A stretch of 64,000 nucleotides of DNA, taken from the NCBI GenBank assembly GCA_964440915.1, contig CAYTTV010000002.1, positions 40,552 to 104,551 of the forward strand. Reading direction: 5' to 3'. A program made the translations under genes and the position numbers. Shown here piece after piece: positions 27,157 through 37,000 of the stretch. Position 1 is the stretch's first letter, and each line of letters opens with the position of its first letter. The notes under the pieces were generated by a model. The model was not told the origin of the DNA and did not search any database. It was given only the letters and a program-made list of their open reading frames with translations. This DNA is from CAMPJM01 sp964440915. GTDB taxonomy: Bacteria > Bacteroidota > Bacteroidia > Cytophagales > Cyclobacteriaceae.

Positions 27157-27813
27157 ATGAAAAATATATTGCTCGGGTTGATGATGGTTTTAGGGGTGTT
27201 TTCCTTTTCTTGCAAAGAGGATCAGCTTGAATCCATCTATATTAAAAGAAGTGGCAACCTTTCCATTACCATATTGGATGGGGAAGAGCCAGTAAAAGGT
27301 CAAAAAGTGATTCTTTACAGTGGTTATTCTGGAGATATAATGAATGCCTTTGAAACCGATGAAAAAGGAGTGATTAATTTAGGAAATTTATATGAAGGTG
27401 CCTATGAAATCGGGTTTGAGATTGAAGGTTACGTTTATGTCGATCAGGAAGTTCAAGTGATCAGCGGCGGGCCAACAAGCAAAACGATTCAGGTGAAGGA
27501 TTACGTGGGAACCTTTACTGTTGATCTTTATCAAAGGTATGTCAATGAAGTCCTAAAGGAAGATCATGGGTATGGTATAGCCATAATACCTTATACTGAA
27601 GACTTGGATCATGTAAAAGAGGAGGATATCCTTGACTACGCAAGAGAGATAAAGTATTTTGATCAAGGAATGGTTGTTTTCGAATTGCCTGCCTATGAAT
27701 ACATTGTTTTCTTGGTTAAAAAAGATGATGAAGACTTTCTTCAGTATGTGGACGAAAGGTATATAGGCCGACTCGATGAGAAGAGATCGAGGGCATATGT
27801 CACCATAGATTAG
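27157..27813 (+). CDS. Carboxypeptidase-regulatory-like lipoprotein, tandem copy 2
   Basis: The likely start is ATG 27157 (MKNILLGLMMVLGVF); an ATG three codons upstream (27148) is also possible. The lipobox is FSFSCKED. Mature residues CKEDQLESIYIKRSGNLSI mirror the previous gene, as do FETDEKGVINLGNLYEGAYEI and VQVKDYVGTF-like segments. Identity is concentrated in the first 110 residues; the second halves have diverged. It is 46 bases downstream of copy 1 and before a strong terminator, so the two probably form a bicistronic unit. Confidence 0.7.
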   Translation: MKNILLGLMMVLGVFSFSCKEDQLESIYIKRSGNLSITILDGEEPVKGQKVILYSGYSGDIMNAFETDEKGVINLGNLYEGAYEIGFEIEGYVYVDQEVQVISGGPTSKTIQVKDYVGTFTVDLYQRYVNEVLKEDHGYGIAIIPYTEDLDHVKEEDILDYAREIKYFDQGMVVFELPAYEYIVFLVKKDDEDFLQYVDERYIGRLDEKRSRAYVTID

Positions 27814-27850
27814 CGCTACATTGTAATTTACATCCTTTCGAATTGATTTT

Positions 27851-27886
27851 GGCTGTAGCAAATCCTTATGAGGATTTGCTACAGCC
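27851..27886 (+). terminator. Strong intrinsic terminator after tandem lipoproteins
   Basis: Perfect 15-bp arms GGCTGTAGCAAATCC (27851-27865) and GGATTTGCTACAGCC (27872-27886) enclose a 6-base loop and are followed by TTTTTTA. Confidence 0.92.
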
Positions 27887-28014
27887 TTTTTTATTTTAGC
27901 TTTTGTCAAAAGCAAAGTGACCTATTCCCTGAAATTGAATGGATGATGAGTTTGCATTTTTTTCTAAACATCAATGATTCATCTGTGGGCATGCACTGGC
28001 CGATAAATGGTGGT

Positions 28015-28644
28015 TTATTGACCCTGCCGTAGTTTATCAAATTCCTGCTTTAATGCTTTGGCTGCCACGGTTGGATAATCTTTTGCATGCGAATGGGTAT
28101 TAACATGGATATGTCTTACATGGAGAATGTGGCATTCCTCTCCCAATAAGCTGCTGACGACCAAATCGCCCGCTCCTGTCTGCGTTTCTTGATCCAGATG
28201 TTTTATATTTTTGGCTATTATGGTAATGTCCACCTGCCCACTGGAGGTAAGCGACAGGCCAAACTGCCAATTTTGTGCATTCACAAAATGTAAATTATAC
28301 TCCTCGTCATATAGCTTGAGTTCTATGGACTCCTCCTTTATGGGTTTTGCATAATAAAAGGTCCAAGCAGAAAGGGCAGGGGAGGCTTCTACGATAGACT
28401 TGCTCAACTTTAACAACTCCGGGTCGCCATTGGGAGAAATGGTGAGATAGAAAGCACTTGAACCGTCGGGTCCCATTTCCCATGTAAAAAGGCCCAAATT
28501 CAATATTTGATTGTCCATCGCCTGCACGAGCTCTTCTCTTTCTGGGTGCAGCTCATCGTTTAAGATATCTCTTATACGTCTCTCTTGGGTTTCAAACCAT
28601 TCCCAAAACGACGAAATCTTATCATATGTTATGTTCTTGGCCAT
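28015..28644 (-). CDS. Uncharacterised Bacteroidota protein (DUF695-like N-terminus)
   Basis: The protein has 209 residues and no signal or membrane segment. The N-terminal ISSFWEWFETQERRI and the later ASPALSAWTFYYAKP resemble a Bacteroidota family in which an FWxWF segment precedes a domain with the pattern APxxxxWxxxxxKP (DUF695-like). The C-terminal half contains several His (HILHVRHIHVNTHSH), which could bind metal, but no known motif is visible. Two minus-strand -7 elements (TACTTTTG, reverse complements of 28667-28674 and 28676-28683) lie upstream. Function unknown. Confidence 0.55.
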   Translation of the reverse strand: MAKNITYDKISSFWEWFETQERRIRDILNDELHPEREELVQAMDNQILNLGLFTWEMGPDGSSAFYLTISPNGDPELLKLSKSIVEASPALSAWTFYYAKPIKEESIELKLYDEEYNLHFVNAQNWQFGLSLTSSGQVDITIIAKNIKHLDQETQTGAGDLVVSSLLGEECHILHVRHIHVNTHSHAKDYPTVAAKALKQEFDKLRQGQ

Positions 28645-28756
28645 TACTGTTCTTTAGATTGCTGCTCAAAAGTAACAAAAGTAGGCAAGAAAAAAGAGTA
28701 AGCACTATTCAAGCGTATGACGATGAACAAGTTTACCAAAAGTTATAATCTTCACA

Positions 28757-28830
28757 AACTAATAATATTAGTTACATGTTAATAAAATTAGCAATTAGAA
28801 TATATAACTAATTTTATTGTCATAATTTTG
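28757..28830 (+). promoter_or_regulatory. Palindromic promoter/operator region of the dinB-dnaE2 cassette
   Basis: Three elements lie within 90 bases of the ATG: AACTAATA-A-TATTAGTT (28757-28773, perfect 8-bp arms); an 11-bp inverted repeat AATAAAATTAG (28781-28791) / CTAATTTTATT (28808-28818); and a TAATTTTG -7 element (28823-28830). The inverted repeats cover the region where a -33 box and a repressor would sit. This fits control by a LexA-like or other damage-responsive repressor, though no such regulator gene is adjacent. Confidence 0.5.
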
Positions 28831-28844
28831 CAAGAAAGAACATC

Positions 28845-30002
28845 ATGTTGCCCGACAAGTATATCATTCATATGGACCAAGATGCTTTTTTCGTATCGGT
28901 GGAAATACGGAAGGATCCTAGCCTGACGGGGAAGCCTGTTATTATCGGCGGTATAACCGATCGCGGCGTTGTGGCGTCCTGCAGCTATGAGGCGCGAAAA
29001 TTTGGGGTGCATTCTGCTATGTCATCACGGTTAGCGAGAATCCTATGTCCGCATGCCATTTTTATAAAGGGAAGTATGGAAGAGTATTCCAAAGCTTCTC
29101 ATGAAATTACCGACATATTACAGGAACGCGTCCCGCTGCTAGAAAAGGCTAGCATCGACGAACATTATATCGATATGACGGGCATGGACAGGTTCCATGG
29201 AACACTAAAATACGCCCGTGAGCTCAGGCAGCGTGTGATCAAGGAAACTGGGTTGCCGATTTCCTTCGGGCTTTCTGTAAATAAAACGGTGTCTAAGATG
29301 GCTACCAATGAGTGCAAACCCAATGGCGAGCTCAATGTGGAGAAACCCGCAGTGCAATCATTCCTGAACCCCCTGTCCATCCGTAAGATTCCCGGGTTGG
29401 GCAACAAGACTTTTATAAAACTGAGCGATATGGGCATCAAAAGAATCCATACCCTGGCACAGATCCATCCCGACCATATGCAGGCACTGCTAGGGAAAAG
29501 TGGTCTAGCACTGCTCCAAAAGGCGAGAGGTATCGACTATTCACCCGTTGTTCCTTACACGGAACAAAAAAGTATCGGCACCCAATGCACCTTCAAAGCA
29601 GACACCATTGACATAGCCAGCGTCAACAGCCTGATCGTTGCCATGGTGATGGAACTGGCCTTTGAGCTCCGGCAGAAGCAAAAATTGACAGCTTGTGTTG
29701 CCGTGACCATCCGCTATGCCAACTTCGAGGATGCGACCAAGCAGGTTGCCATCGCTTATACCTCCCTCGATGAGATATTGGTGGGGAAGGCACAGGAGCT
29801 TTTCAAGCAGGTATATCAAAAAAGGATGTTGTTGCGGATGGTAGGGGTGCGCTTTTCCAATCTGGTAGGCGGGCATGAACAGATAGGGCTGTTCACAGGG
29901 TCCGAGGAGCGGTACAGCCTCTATCAAGCAATGGACAAGATCCGCCTGCGATATGGAGAAAAGGCAGTAACCATGGCCTCTACGATGAATTTGGAACTAT
30001 AA
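28845..30002 (+). CDS. dinB: Y-family DNA polymerase IV
   Basis: This is a translesion polymerase of 385 residues. Catalytic motifs are MDQDAFFVSVE (first Asp) and ASIDEHYIDMTG (Asp-Glu). Finger motif YEARKFGVHSAMSS and the helix-hairpin-helix IPGLGNKTFIKL are typical of DinB. Unlike ImuB, the catalytic acids are intact, so it should be active. HEQIGLF near the C-terminus fits a QxxLF beta-clamp-binding motif. dnaE2 starts three bases after its stop, so the two are surely coexpressed. Confidence 0.93.
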   Translation: MLPDKYIIHMDQDAFFVSVEIRKDPSLTGKPVIIGGITDRGVVASCSYEARKFGVHSAMSSRLARILCPHAIFIKGSMEEYSKASHEITDILQERVPLLEKASIDEHYIDMTGMDRFHGTLKYARELRQRVIKETGLPISFGLSVNKTVSKMATNECKPNGELNVEKPAVQSFLNPLSIRKIPGLGNKTFIKLSDMGIKRIHTLAQIHPDHMQALLGKSGLALLQKARGIDYSPVVPYTEQKSIGTQCTFKADTIDIASVNSLIVAMVMELAFELRQKQKLTACVAVTIRYANFEDATKQVAIAYTSLDEILVGKAQELFKQVYQKRMLLRMVGVRFSNLVGGHEQIGLFTGSEERYSLYQAMDKIRLRYGEKAVTMASTMNLEL

Positions 30003-30005
30003 GCT

Positions 30006-32948
30006 ATGTACCTGAACGCACATTCCCATTTCAGCCTGCGTTATGGCACGATGTCCATTCCCCAACTGGTGGAGGCGGCCAAGATGCATGGCATCGACCA
30101 ACTGGCACTGACCGACATCAACAACTCGACGGGCATCATGCAGTTCATGCGCGAATGCAACAGCAAAGGGATCAAGCCGATCGCTGGAATGGAGTTTCGC
30201 AGGGACAAAAGACTGTTGTACATAGGCATCGCTAAGAATAAAGAGGGGATGAAGGAGCTGAATGACTTTATGACCTATTATAATCTCCATAAAAAGCCAT
30301 TGCCCGATAGTGCAGGTGCCTTTCATAATGTCTTCGTGGTCTATCCTTACGGACATCAAGCCCCTTTGAGAGAAAATGAATTTTTGGGCATCCGTTTTGA
30401 CCAGCTCCAAAGGCTTTACAAAAAGGACCTCTCGCCCATAAAGAATAAGCTGGTTGTCCTGCAACCTGTATTCATGGTTGATAAAATAGGCTTTCGTTTG
30501 CATCAATACCTGCGCGCAATCGATCTGAATACTGTCCTTACCATGGTGCCGCCAGAAGACAAATGCCAGCGAACCGATATGTTCTTACCTCTAAAGGAAC
30601 TGGAAGAACACTTTTCAAATTACCCGTTCATTCTGAAAAATACCCAGAAGCTGATGGACAGCTGTATTATGGACTATCCTCAGGGCAAGGTAAGGCTGAA
30701 CCGTCGGACTTTTACAGGTAATGCTGACGATGATAGGGCCTTGTTAGAAAAGTTGGCAAAAGAGGGCATGCTTTATCGATATAGGAAGAACAATAGAGAA
30801 GCATTGAAGAAAGTGGAGCATGAGCTGAAGGTGATCTATGAATTAGGTTTTTGTTCCTATTTTCTGATCACCTGGGATATTATCCGGTACTCGATGGCAA
30901 AAGGGTATTACCATGTAGGCAGGGGATCGGGAGCCAACAGCATCGTTGCCTACTGCTTGCGCATTACCGATGTTGACCCTTTGGAGCTGGACCTTTATTT
31001 TGAACGTTTTCTGAATCCGCAACGCACCTCGCCACCGGATTTTGACATTGATTACTCTTGGGACGAGAGAGAAGATGTACAAGATTATATTTTCAAGCGT
31101 TACGGCAGGGAGAATACCGCTTTATTGGGAACCATGTCAACCTTTAAGGACCGTTCGGTGATCAGGGAAATTGGCAAGGTGATGGGGCTGCCCAAGGCAG
31201 AGATCGACACGTTCACCGACCCTGTGCTAGTAAAGGCTAACCAAGACAATCCTGCCTTTAAGAAGATTATGGCTGTTTATGAACTCATGCGAGACATGCC
31301 CAATCAGCGGGGCATTCATGCAGGAGGCATACTGATTTCGGAGGAGCCGATCACCTATTATACTGCGCTTGACCTGCCTCCCAAGGGGATGCCCACGGTG
31401 CAATGGGATATGTACGAGGCAGAGTATATCGGTTATGACAAATATGACATCCTCAGCCAGCGAGGCATCGGTCACATCAAAGAAGCAGTGGAACTAGCGG
31501 CGCAAAATCAGCAGCAGAAGATTGATATCCATCGAGTAAAGGGATTTATGAAAGACCCAAAGATCAATGATCGCTTGAAAACAGGGGATACCATAGGCTG
31601 TTTTTATGTGGAATCTCCAGCCATGCGGCAGTTGCTCATAAAACTTCAATGCGACAACTATCCCGTACTGGTTGCAGCTAGTTCCATCATACGGCCAGGG
31701 GTGGCGAGCTCAGGCATGATGCCTGCCTACATCCGTCATCACCACAATCCCGCTCAGGTGAGCTACTTGCACCCTGTTATGGAGGAGCAGCTAAAAGAAA
31801 CCTATGGGGTGATGGTCTATCAGGAGGATGTGATCAAGATCTGTATCCATTTTGCAGGTATGGACGGTACTGATGCCGATATCCTGCGGAGAGGTATGAG
31901 CGGTAAGTACCGGTCCAAAGTGGAGTTTGACAAACTCGTGGCCCGATTTTTTGAAGAGGCAAGAAAGCTAGGCAGGCCCGAAAACGTTATTCAGGAAGTA
32001 TGGCGCCAAGTCTATAGCTTTGCCGGTTATAGCTTTTCTAAGGCACATTCTGCTAGTTTTGCTGTAGAAAGCTATCAGAGCCTGTACCTAAAAACTTATT
32101 TCCCAAAGGAATTCATGGTAGCGGTTTTGAACAATTATGGGGGATTTTACACGCGCTGGCTTTATGTGCACGAACTCAAAAAAGCGGGAGCCAAGGTACA
32201 CCTGCCTTGTATAAACCACAGCGATGATAAGGTAAACATACAAGGAGATGATGCCTATCTTGGCCTGATCGGTATCCAAGGTTTGGAAGGAAAGTTCATT
32301 GAGCTGATCCCTCAGGAGCGGATCCAGAACGGAGATTATAAGGGTCTTGAAGACCTGATCAAACGAACAGGTATTGGCTTGGAGCAGACCATTATCTTGA
32401 TCAGGGTAGGAGCACTGCGGTTTACCCGAAGGAGCAAGAAAGAGCTGCTCTGGGACGTGCACACACTTTTGGGGCATGGGGCAGGGCGGACAAGAGGGAC
32501 CGAGCTCTTCGACGTGGAACGTAAGCATTATCACCTGCCTGAACTGATCGATACCGAGCTGGAAAATGCCTATCATGAGTTGGAGCTCTTGGGCTTCCCA
32601 TTGACCCTTTCCATGTTTGATCTTTTAAAGACCAGCTACCGGGGCGACGTGATGGCCAACGATCTGGTGGCATCTGCAGGACAGGTTGTCAAAATGGTGG
32701 GGCTTTATGTTTGTGAGAAAACCGTGCGGACTAAGAATAACAAGAAAATGTGGTTCGGGACATTTCTGGATGCTGAGGGCAACTTTTTCGATACGACGCA
32801 CTTTCCTCATTCCGCTCCTGTTTACCCCTTCCGGGGAGCGGGTTGTTATCTTGTTTTAGGAAAAGTAACCGTAGACTTTGGCTGCCCCAGTATCGAGGTC
32901 ATCAAATTTGCGAAGCTGCCAATAAGGGATAATCCCGTAATGATATAG
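30006..32948 (+). CDS. Error-prone DNA polymerase III alpha subunit (DnaE2/ImuC-like)
   Basis: The 980-residue C-family polymerase is shorter than the roughly 1160-residue replicative DnaE. The N-terminal PHP domain begins MYLNAHSHFSLRYGT; the first metal-binding His of the family's HxH is Asn, and the later TDH motif reads TDIN, so PHP exonuclease activity is unlikely. Polymerase motifs GRGSGANSIV and PPDFDIDYSWDER (catalytic Asp pair near residue 347) are intact, as is SFAGYSFSKAHSASFA. A C-terminal OB-like domain (VVKMVGLYVCEK) follows. Pairing with dinB indicates damage-induced translesion synthesis. The third usual partner (imuA or a LexA-like gene) is not here. Confidence 0.88.
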   Translation: MYLNAHSHFSLRYGTMSIPQLVEAAKMHGIDQLALTDINNSTGIMQFMRECNSKGIKPIAGMEFRRDKRLLYIGIAKNKEGMKELNDFMTYYNLHKKPLPDSAGAFHNVFVVYPYGHQAPLRENEFLGIRFDQLQRLYKKDLSPIKNKLVVLQPVFMVDKIGFRLHQYLRAIDLNTVLTMVPPEDKCQRTDMFLPLKELEEHFSNYPFILKNTQKLMDSCIMDYPQGKVRLNRRTFTGNADDDRALLEKLAKEGMLYRYRKNNREALKKVEHELKVIYELGFCSYFLITWDIIRYSMAKGYYHVGRGSGANSIVAYCLRITDVDPLELDLYFERFLNPQRTSPPDFDIDYSWDEREDVQDYIFKRYGRENTALLGTMSTFKDRSVIREIGKVMGLPKAEIDTFTDPVLVKANQDNPAFKKIMAVYELMRDMPNQRGIHAGGILISEEPITYYTALDLPPKGMPTVQWDMYEAEYIGYDKYDILSQRGIGHIKEAVELAAQNQQQKIDIHRVKGFMKDPKINDRLKTGDTIGCFYVESPAMRQLLIKLQCDNYPVLVAASSIIRPGVASSGMMPAYIRHHHNPAQVSYLHPVMEEQLKETYGVMVYQEDVIKICIHFAGMDGTDADILRRGMSGKYRSKVEFDKLVARFFEEARKLGRPENVIQEVWRQVYSFAGYSFSKAHSASFAVESYQSLYLKTYFPKEFMVAVLNNYGGFYTRWLYVHELKKAGAKVHLPCINHSDDKVNIQGDDAYLGLIGIQGLEGKFIELIPQERIQNGDYKGLEDLIKRTGIGLEQTIILIRVGALRFTRRSKKELLWDVHTLLGHGAGRTRGTELFDVERKHYHLPELIDTELENAYHELELLGFPLTLSMFDLLKTSYRGDVMANDLVASAGQVVKMVGLYVCEKTVRTKNNKKMWFGTFLDAEGNFFDTTHFPHSAPVYPFRGAGCYLVLGKVTVDFGCPSIEVIKFAKLPIRDNPVMI

Positions 32949-32995
32949 CCCTTCCTATTGATTTATATTAAATAAAACGAAATGCTCGACTTATG

Positions 32996-34021
32996 CTAGA
33001 ATGTAGGGCATGGGATGAACTTTTCCCTTCTCACGCTGGTCTTGGCATTGCTGCGTCGCTCGAATTGGTAGATCAAGGATACTTCATGCGAACCACCAGA
33101 GGATGGCCCCATAGCAGAAATGGTGATATCATAGCTATAGCCTACTTGAATCTCGTCAAACTTCAGCCCGAACAAGAAGGTCAACGCATCCTGGTTTACC
33201 CGATCGGGCACATTTTGGGTGACAGGGATGCCCCTATACCAAAAACCTGCCATAATAGGGTCATATTGAAAATGTAACCCTAAGTCAAGCTGATCAAACT
33301 GGCCTTGTTTCTTATAAATAAAGGAAGGCGCAAGGCTGGACATCTTTTTCATGCCTTTGGGGCCATAGTACAAAGGTACCCTATAGCCGGCATGTATCGA
33401 GTATTTTACAGGCAGTTCGTCATTGCCATCTATCAAAGAGTGATTAGGCTTGTTCATATGGTATGCCGAGAGCCCCAACCAAATACTTTTGTTGTATATC
33501 AATAAGCCCGACCCAAAGTCAATATAGCCTTTTCCGTACGTATCAATGAGGTCATTGGTGGGGTAGAGATCCGCTCTGCCCAGTTCAAATTGATCGCCAA
33601 ACACCAGCTTATTGTAATCGATAGAACGCATGCTGTATGAAAAATGGATGCCCGGAGTAATTACCCACTTATTGGCAAGGTGGATCTTATAGGAGTATAG
33701 CAGCCCCACATTGGTAGCTTTTAGATTAGCAGTTCCAGCGACGTCTTGTGTCACCATAAGCCCAAAGCCGCTGTTGAGATTTCGGTGGTAATAGTCGTAT
33801 GAAAAAGCAGCAGTCCTGAAAGCCGTAGAAATTGCAGGCCACTGGTTGCGATAGTTGGCGACAAACCTGTGATGTGCCTTTGGCCCCGTGCCTGTATAAG
33901 CAGGATTAAGGTACAGCGGGGCATTATAGAATTGTGAGAACTGTGGATCCTGAGCACTTGCATTGCCCCAAATGAGCATTCCCAACAAGGTCAATATTAT
34001 TAAATTTCTTACCATATCCAT
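32996..34021 (-). CDS. PorP/SprF family type IX secretion outer-membrane protein
   Basis: The 341-residue protein has a signal peptide ending at ASAQDPQFSQFYNAPLYLNPAYTGT, the characteristic start of PorP/SprF proteins. The rest alternates amphipathic beta strands (FGLMVTQDVAGTANL, DFGSGLLIYN, FGLKFDEIQVGYSYD) as expected for an outer-membrane barrel. In Flavobacterium, SprF is needed to export or hold the adhesin SprB. Here the gene starts 11 bases after the giant T9SS cargo gene, so it is most likely its dedicated partner. Confidence 0.92.
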   Translation of the reverse strand: MDMVRNLIILTLLGMLIWGNASAQDPQFSQFYNAPLYLNPAYTGTGPKAHHRFVANYRNQWPAISTAFRTAAFSYDYYHRNLNSGFGLMVTQDVAGTANLKATNVGLLYSYKIHLANKWVITPGIHFSYSMRSIDYNKLVFGDQFELGRADLYPTNDLIDTYGKGYIDFGSGLLIYNKSIWLGLSAYHMNKPNHSLIDGNDELPVKYSIHAGYRVPLYYGPKGMKKMSSLAPSFIYKKQGQFDQLDLGLHFQYDPIMAGFWYRGIPVTQNVPDRVNQDALTFLFGLKFDEIQVGYSYDITISAMGPSSGGSHEVSLIYQFERRSNAKTSVRREKFIPCPTF

Positions 34022-34032
34022 TGCAACTTTCC

Positions 34033-37000
34033 CTATCGTAATAATGTGACATCACCGTGCTTGGTGGTTCGTTCCCCATTTTCAAACTTGACATCTAGTC
34101 TGTAGATATAGGCATCTGGCGGACTCATTACGCCTTTGTAGTAGCCATCCCAACCTACTTCAGGATTCTTGCTTTCAAATAGTAATTCTCCCCACCTGTT
34201 AAAAATCAGCAAGTTGTATTCTACGGCACCTTGAAGCAGCGGTAGAAATATGTCGTTGTTCTGATCACCATTAGGCGTAAATACGTTGGGTATTTTTACC
34301 TCGAATTGATTCTCGATCTCGATTTCACCCACCCGCACCAAAGTGTCGGCACAGCCCAATGAACTTATGGCGATTAATTTAATGGTGTATTCTCCGGCTT
34401 TAGTGTAGGCATGTTTGGGCTCAAACTCCGTAGAGGTTGTGCCATCGCCAAAGTCCCAAAGGTAGCTGACAGCCCCTATGCTCTCATTTAAGAAAATCAC
34501 AGAGTCGGGCATGTATACGGGCATCCGTTGCCTTACCCTGAAGTTGGCGCGCGGGTTGTCATATACATTGATGATATAACTCTTTGTTTCGGAAGTTCTA
34601 ATGCCATTGGCATTAGAACCAGAGAGTGTTACTGTATATTCGCCAGGTTCATAATAGGTATAAGTAGGATTAACCTCACTTGATTTGCTCGTACTGTTGT
34701 CGCCAAAATCCCACAATAAAGTCCCTGGCTCGACATACTTTGCCTTGCTGATGAACTGTACCGTCAACGGGCCGCAGCCACTTGCAGGCTCGTATTCAAA
34801 GTCGATCTCGGGCAGTGTGGGCTCTATTTTTATTGCCTGCGTTACCGTTTGGTCGCATTCCCCAAACTGATCGGTTACTGTCAAGCTTATGGTGAATTCT
34901 CCATATGTACCATAATCAATACTTCCAGGGTTCCTTCCTGTAGATGTCGTGCCATTGCCAAAATCCCATTCGTAATTATAGCCTGGTTTATCAGGAGTAG
35001 TATTGTTCAATGTAACCGTAGCACTGGGCAAGGTTTGTGAAGTTGGTGTCGCTGTGAAAGAAACGGTAATATCGGGATAAACCAGCACATCGGTCACTTC
35101 TGTGACACTACACACTGTGCCACTAGGGTGGCTTTTGGTACCCGTGTAAATGATCCGATAGGGAATTATCTCTGAATCAAAGTTTTCGAGCGTATGCTCA
35201 TAGTATGCAGTCGTTGCACCATATTCGGGCACTACTTGGCCCGTGGTGAGGTTGACAACCTGCCAATCATGAAGGTCTATTCCATTGAAGTTGTTCTCAA
35301 TAGAGATATTCAATGGTGAACAACCTTCGAGAACAGAGGGGGCTAATGTTGCGCTCATGGAAGGCCTCACGGTTACCGTTTTTTCTGTATACACTGAACA
35401 CCCTGTACTGACATCAGTAGCGGTGAGCCTCACCCGGAAGTTTTTGGGAGCCGAAAAAGAAGTATTCTCAAAGATGTGTGTGATCTCGGTTTCAGTAGTG
35501 GTTACGTCACTAGGGCCATCACTCCAATCCCACGTATATTCGACGCCATTGCGTATATTATTGTTAGTGAACCTTACTTCCATGGGGCTACAGCCATCCA
35601 GAATGTCCACGTCAAAGTCTGCTACAACCTGCGGGTGAACGGTTACTTCTTTAATTATTTCGTCCGTACATCCGTCAGCATTGATGGATTGGAGTCTTAC
35701 TTCAAATTTTTTGGTATCCGAAGTGGTGTTTTCAAAAGTGTGATATGTGCCAGCAAAGGTTGTCCAACTCCCTGTAGAAGGCGAAACTTCTCTATAGGAC
35801 CATTGCTGCAGTGCGGGGTCATGCCCTAGTGAATAATCGGTAAACGTTACGGCAAGAGGAGCGCACCCTTCACTTCTATCCATGCTAAAGTTGGCACTGA
35901 TGTCTTGCAGGAGATTCACCGTGAAAGTTCTTGTGAAAGTACAGCCTGTAGTGGCTGTGGCAGTAACTGATCCCGTGTATTGATCAGAGCCAGTAAAACC
36001 TTTCTTATTGATGTAAGTATGTAAGTTTTCCAAGTCAGTTGTGACTTCAGACTGACTGTCTCCCCACGTCCACGTTACAGAACTTATGGTCATGGTCGGA
36101 TCTGTAAGTACTACTTTAAAGTCGAAGGCCTGATCACAAGAAGTGTCATTGTAAGAAAGATTGAACTCCGGCCGTGGCGCTACTTCGATGGTTTTTGTCA
36201 TCACGTCAGTACAGCCTGCGGCAGATTGTACCATTAGCTCGATCTCATATTGCCCTGGAGTGTCGAATATGTGGAATAGTTTAGCCCCGTATTCCTGAGA
36301 TTGATCACCATTATCCAAATTGGTGATTGTCCAAGTTCTAGTGGCAATAACAGAAGAGGGTATCTGAGAAGCTTCGTTTAAGAACAATTGTTGCCCCGGA
36401 CATATGCTGGCAGAGCCAGGTTCAAAGAAAGCCTTTATCGCTGGGTGGATGGTAAGGTTGATATAAGACGCTTCAGTACATCCACTGGTGGTGCTGTTTG
36501 TGCCTACAAGGGAGACAATATACTCACCTGCGTCTTCGAATGTATAGGAAAACACACCGTTGATATCCCCATCTACAGGGACAGTGATGGGTGGCAAGCT
36601 GCCTCTTTGTACCCTGAATTCGAATACAGTGCCTGCTGGAACATCTGAATTGTTCTCAAAGGAGATTTCGTGTGGTGCACATTTAGGCATTGAAGGAATC
36701 GTGTCAAATGCTACTTTAAAATCTTCCTTTTTGGGGATAACAAAGGTCTGTGTTGGCCCAGTGCTTTCACAACCGGCAAAATTGCGCGTGCGAAGGGTCA
36801 CGTCAACAACCAAGTCATCATCTGCCCGCTCGAAAGTTAGACTGAAATTATCGTCCAAGGCAGGACTGTTGATATAATGAACTGGATCGCCAGTGTTTTG
36901 ATCCAGGAACGTCCAGGAGTAATTGGTTGGGCTCAAGCCTTTCTGATTGGCGTCCAGGTTCAACGACACATTTTCGCACTCCCAACTCATAGAAGAGGTG

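Noticed and set aside
28845..32948. Horizontal transfer of the dinB-dnaE2 cassette based on higher GC
   Set aside because: One 60-base line inside dnaE2 (31741-31800) has about 50% GC against about 38% in the lipoprotein region (26521-26580), but other long genes here look similar to the cassette; too weak to claim.
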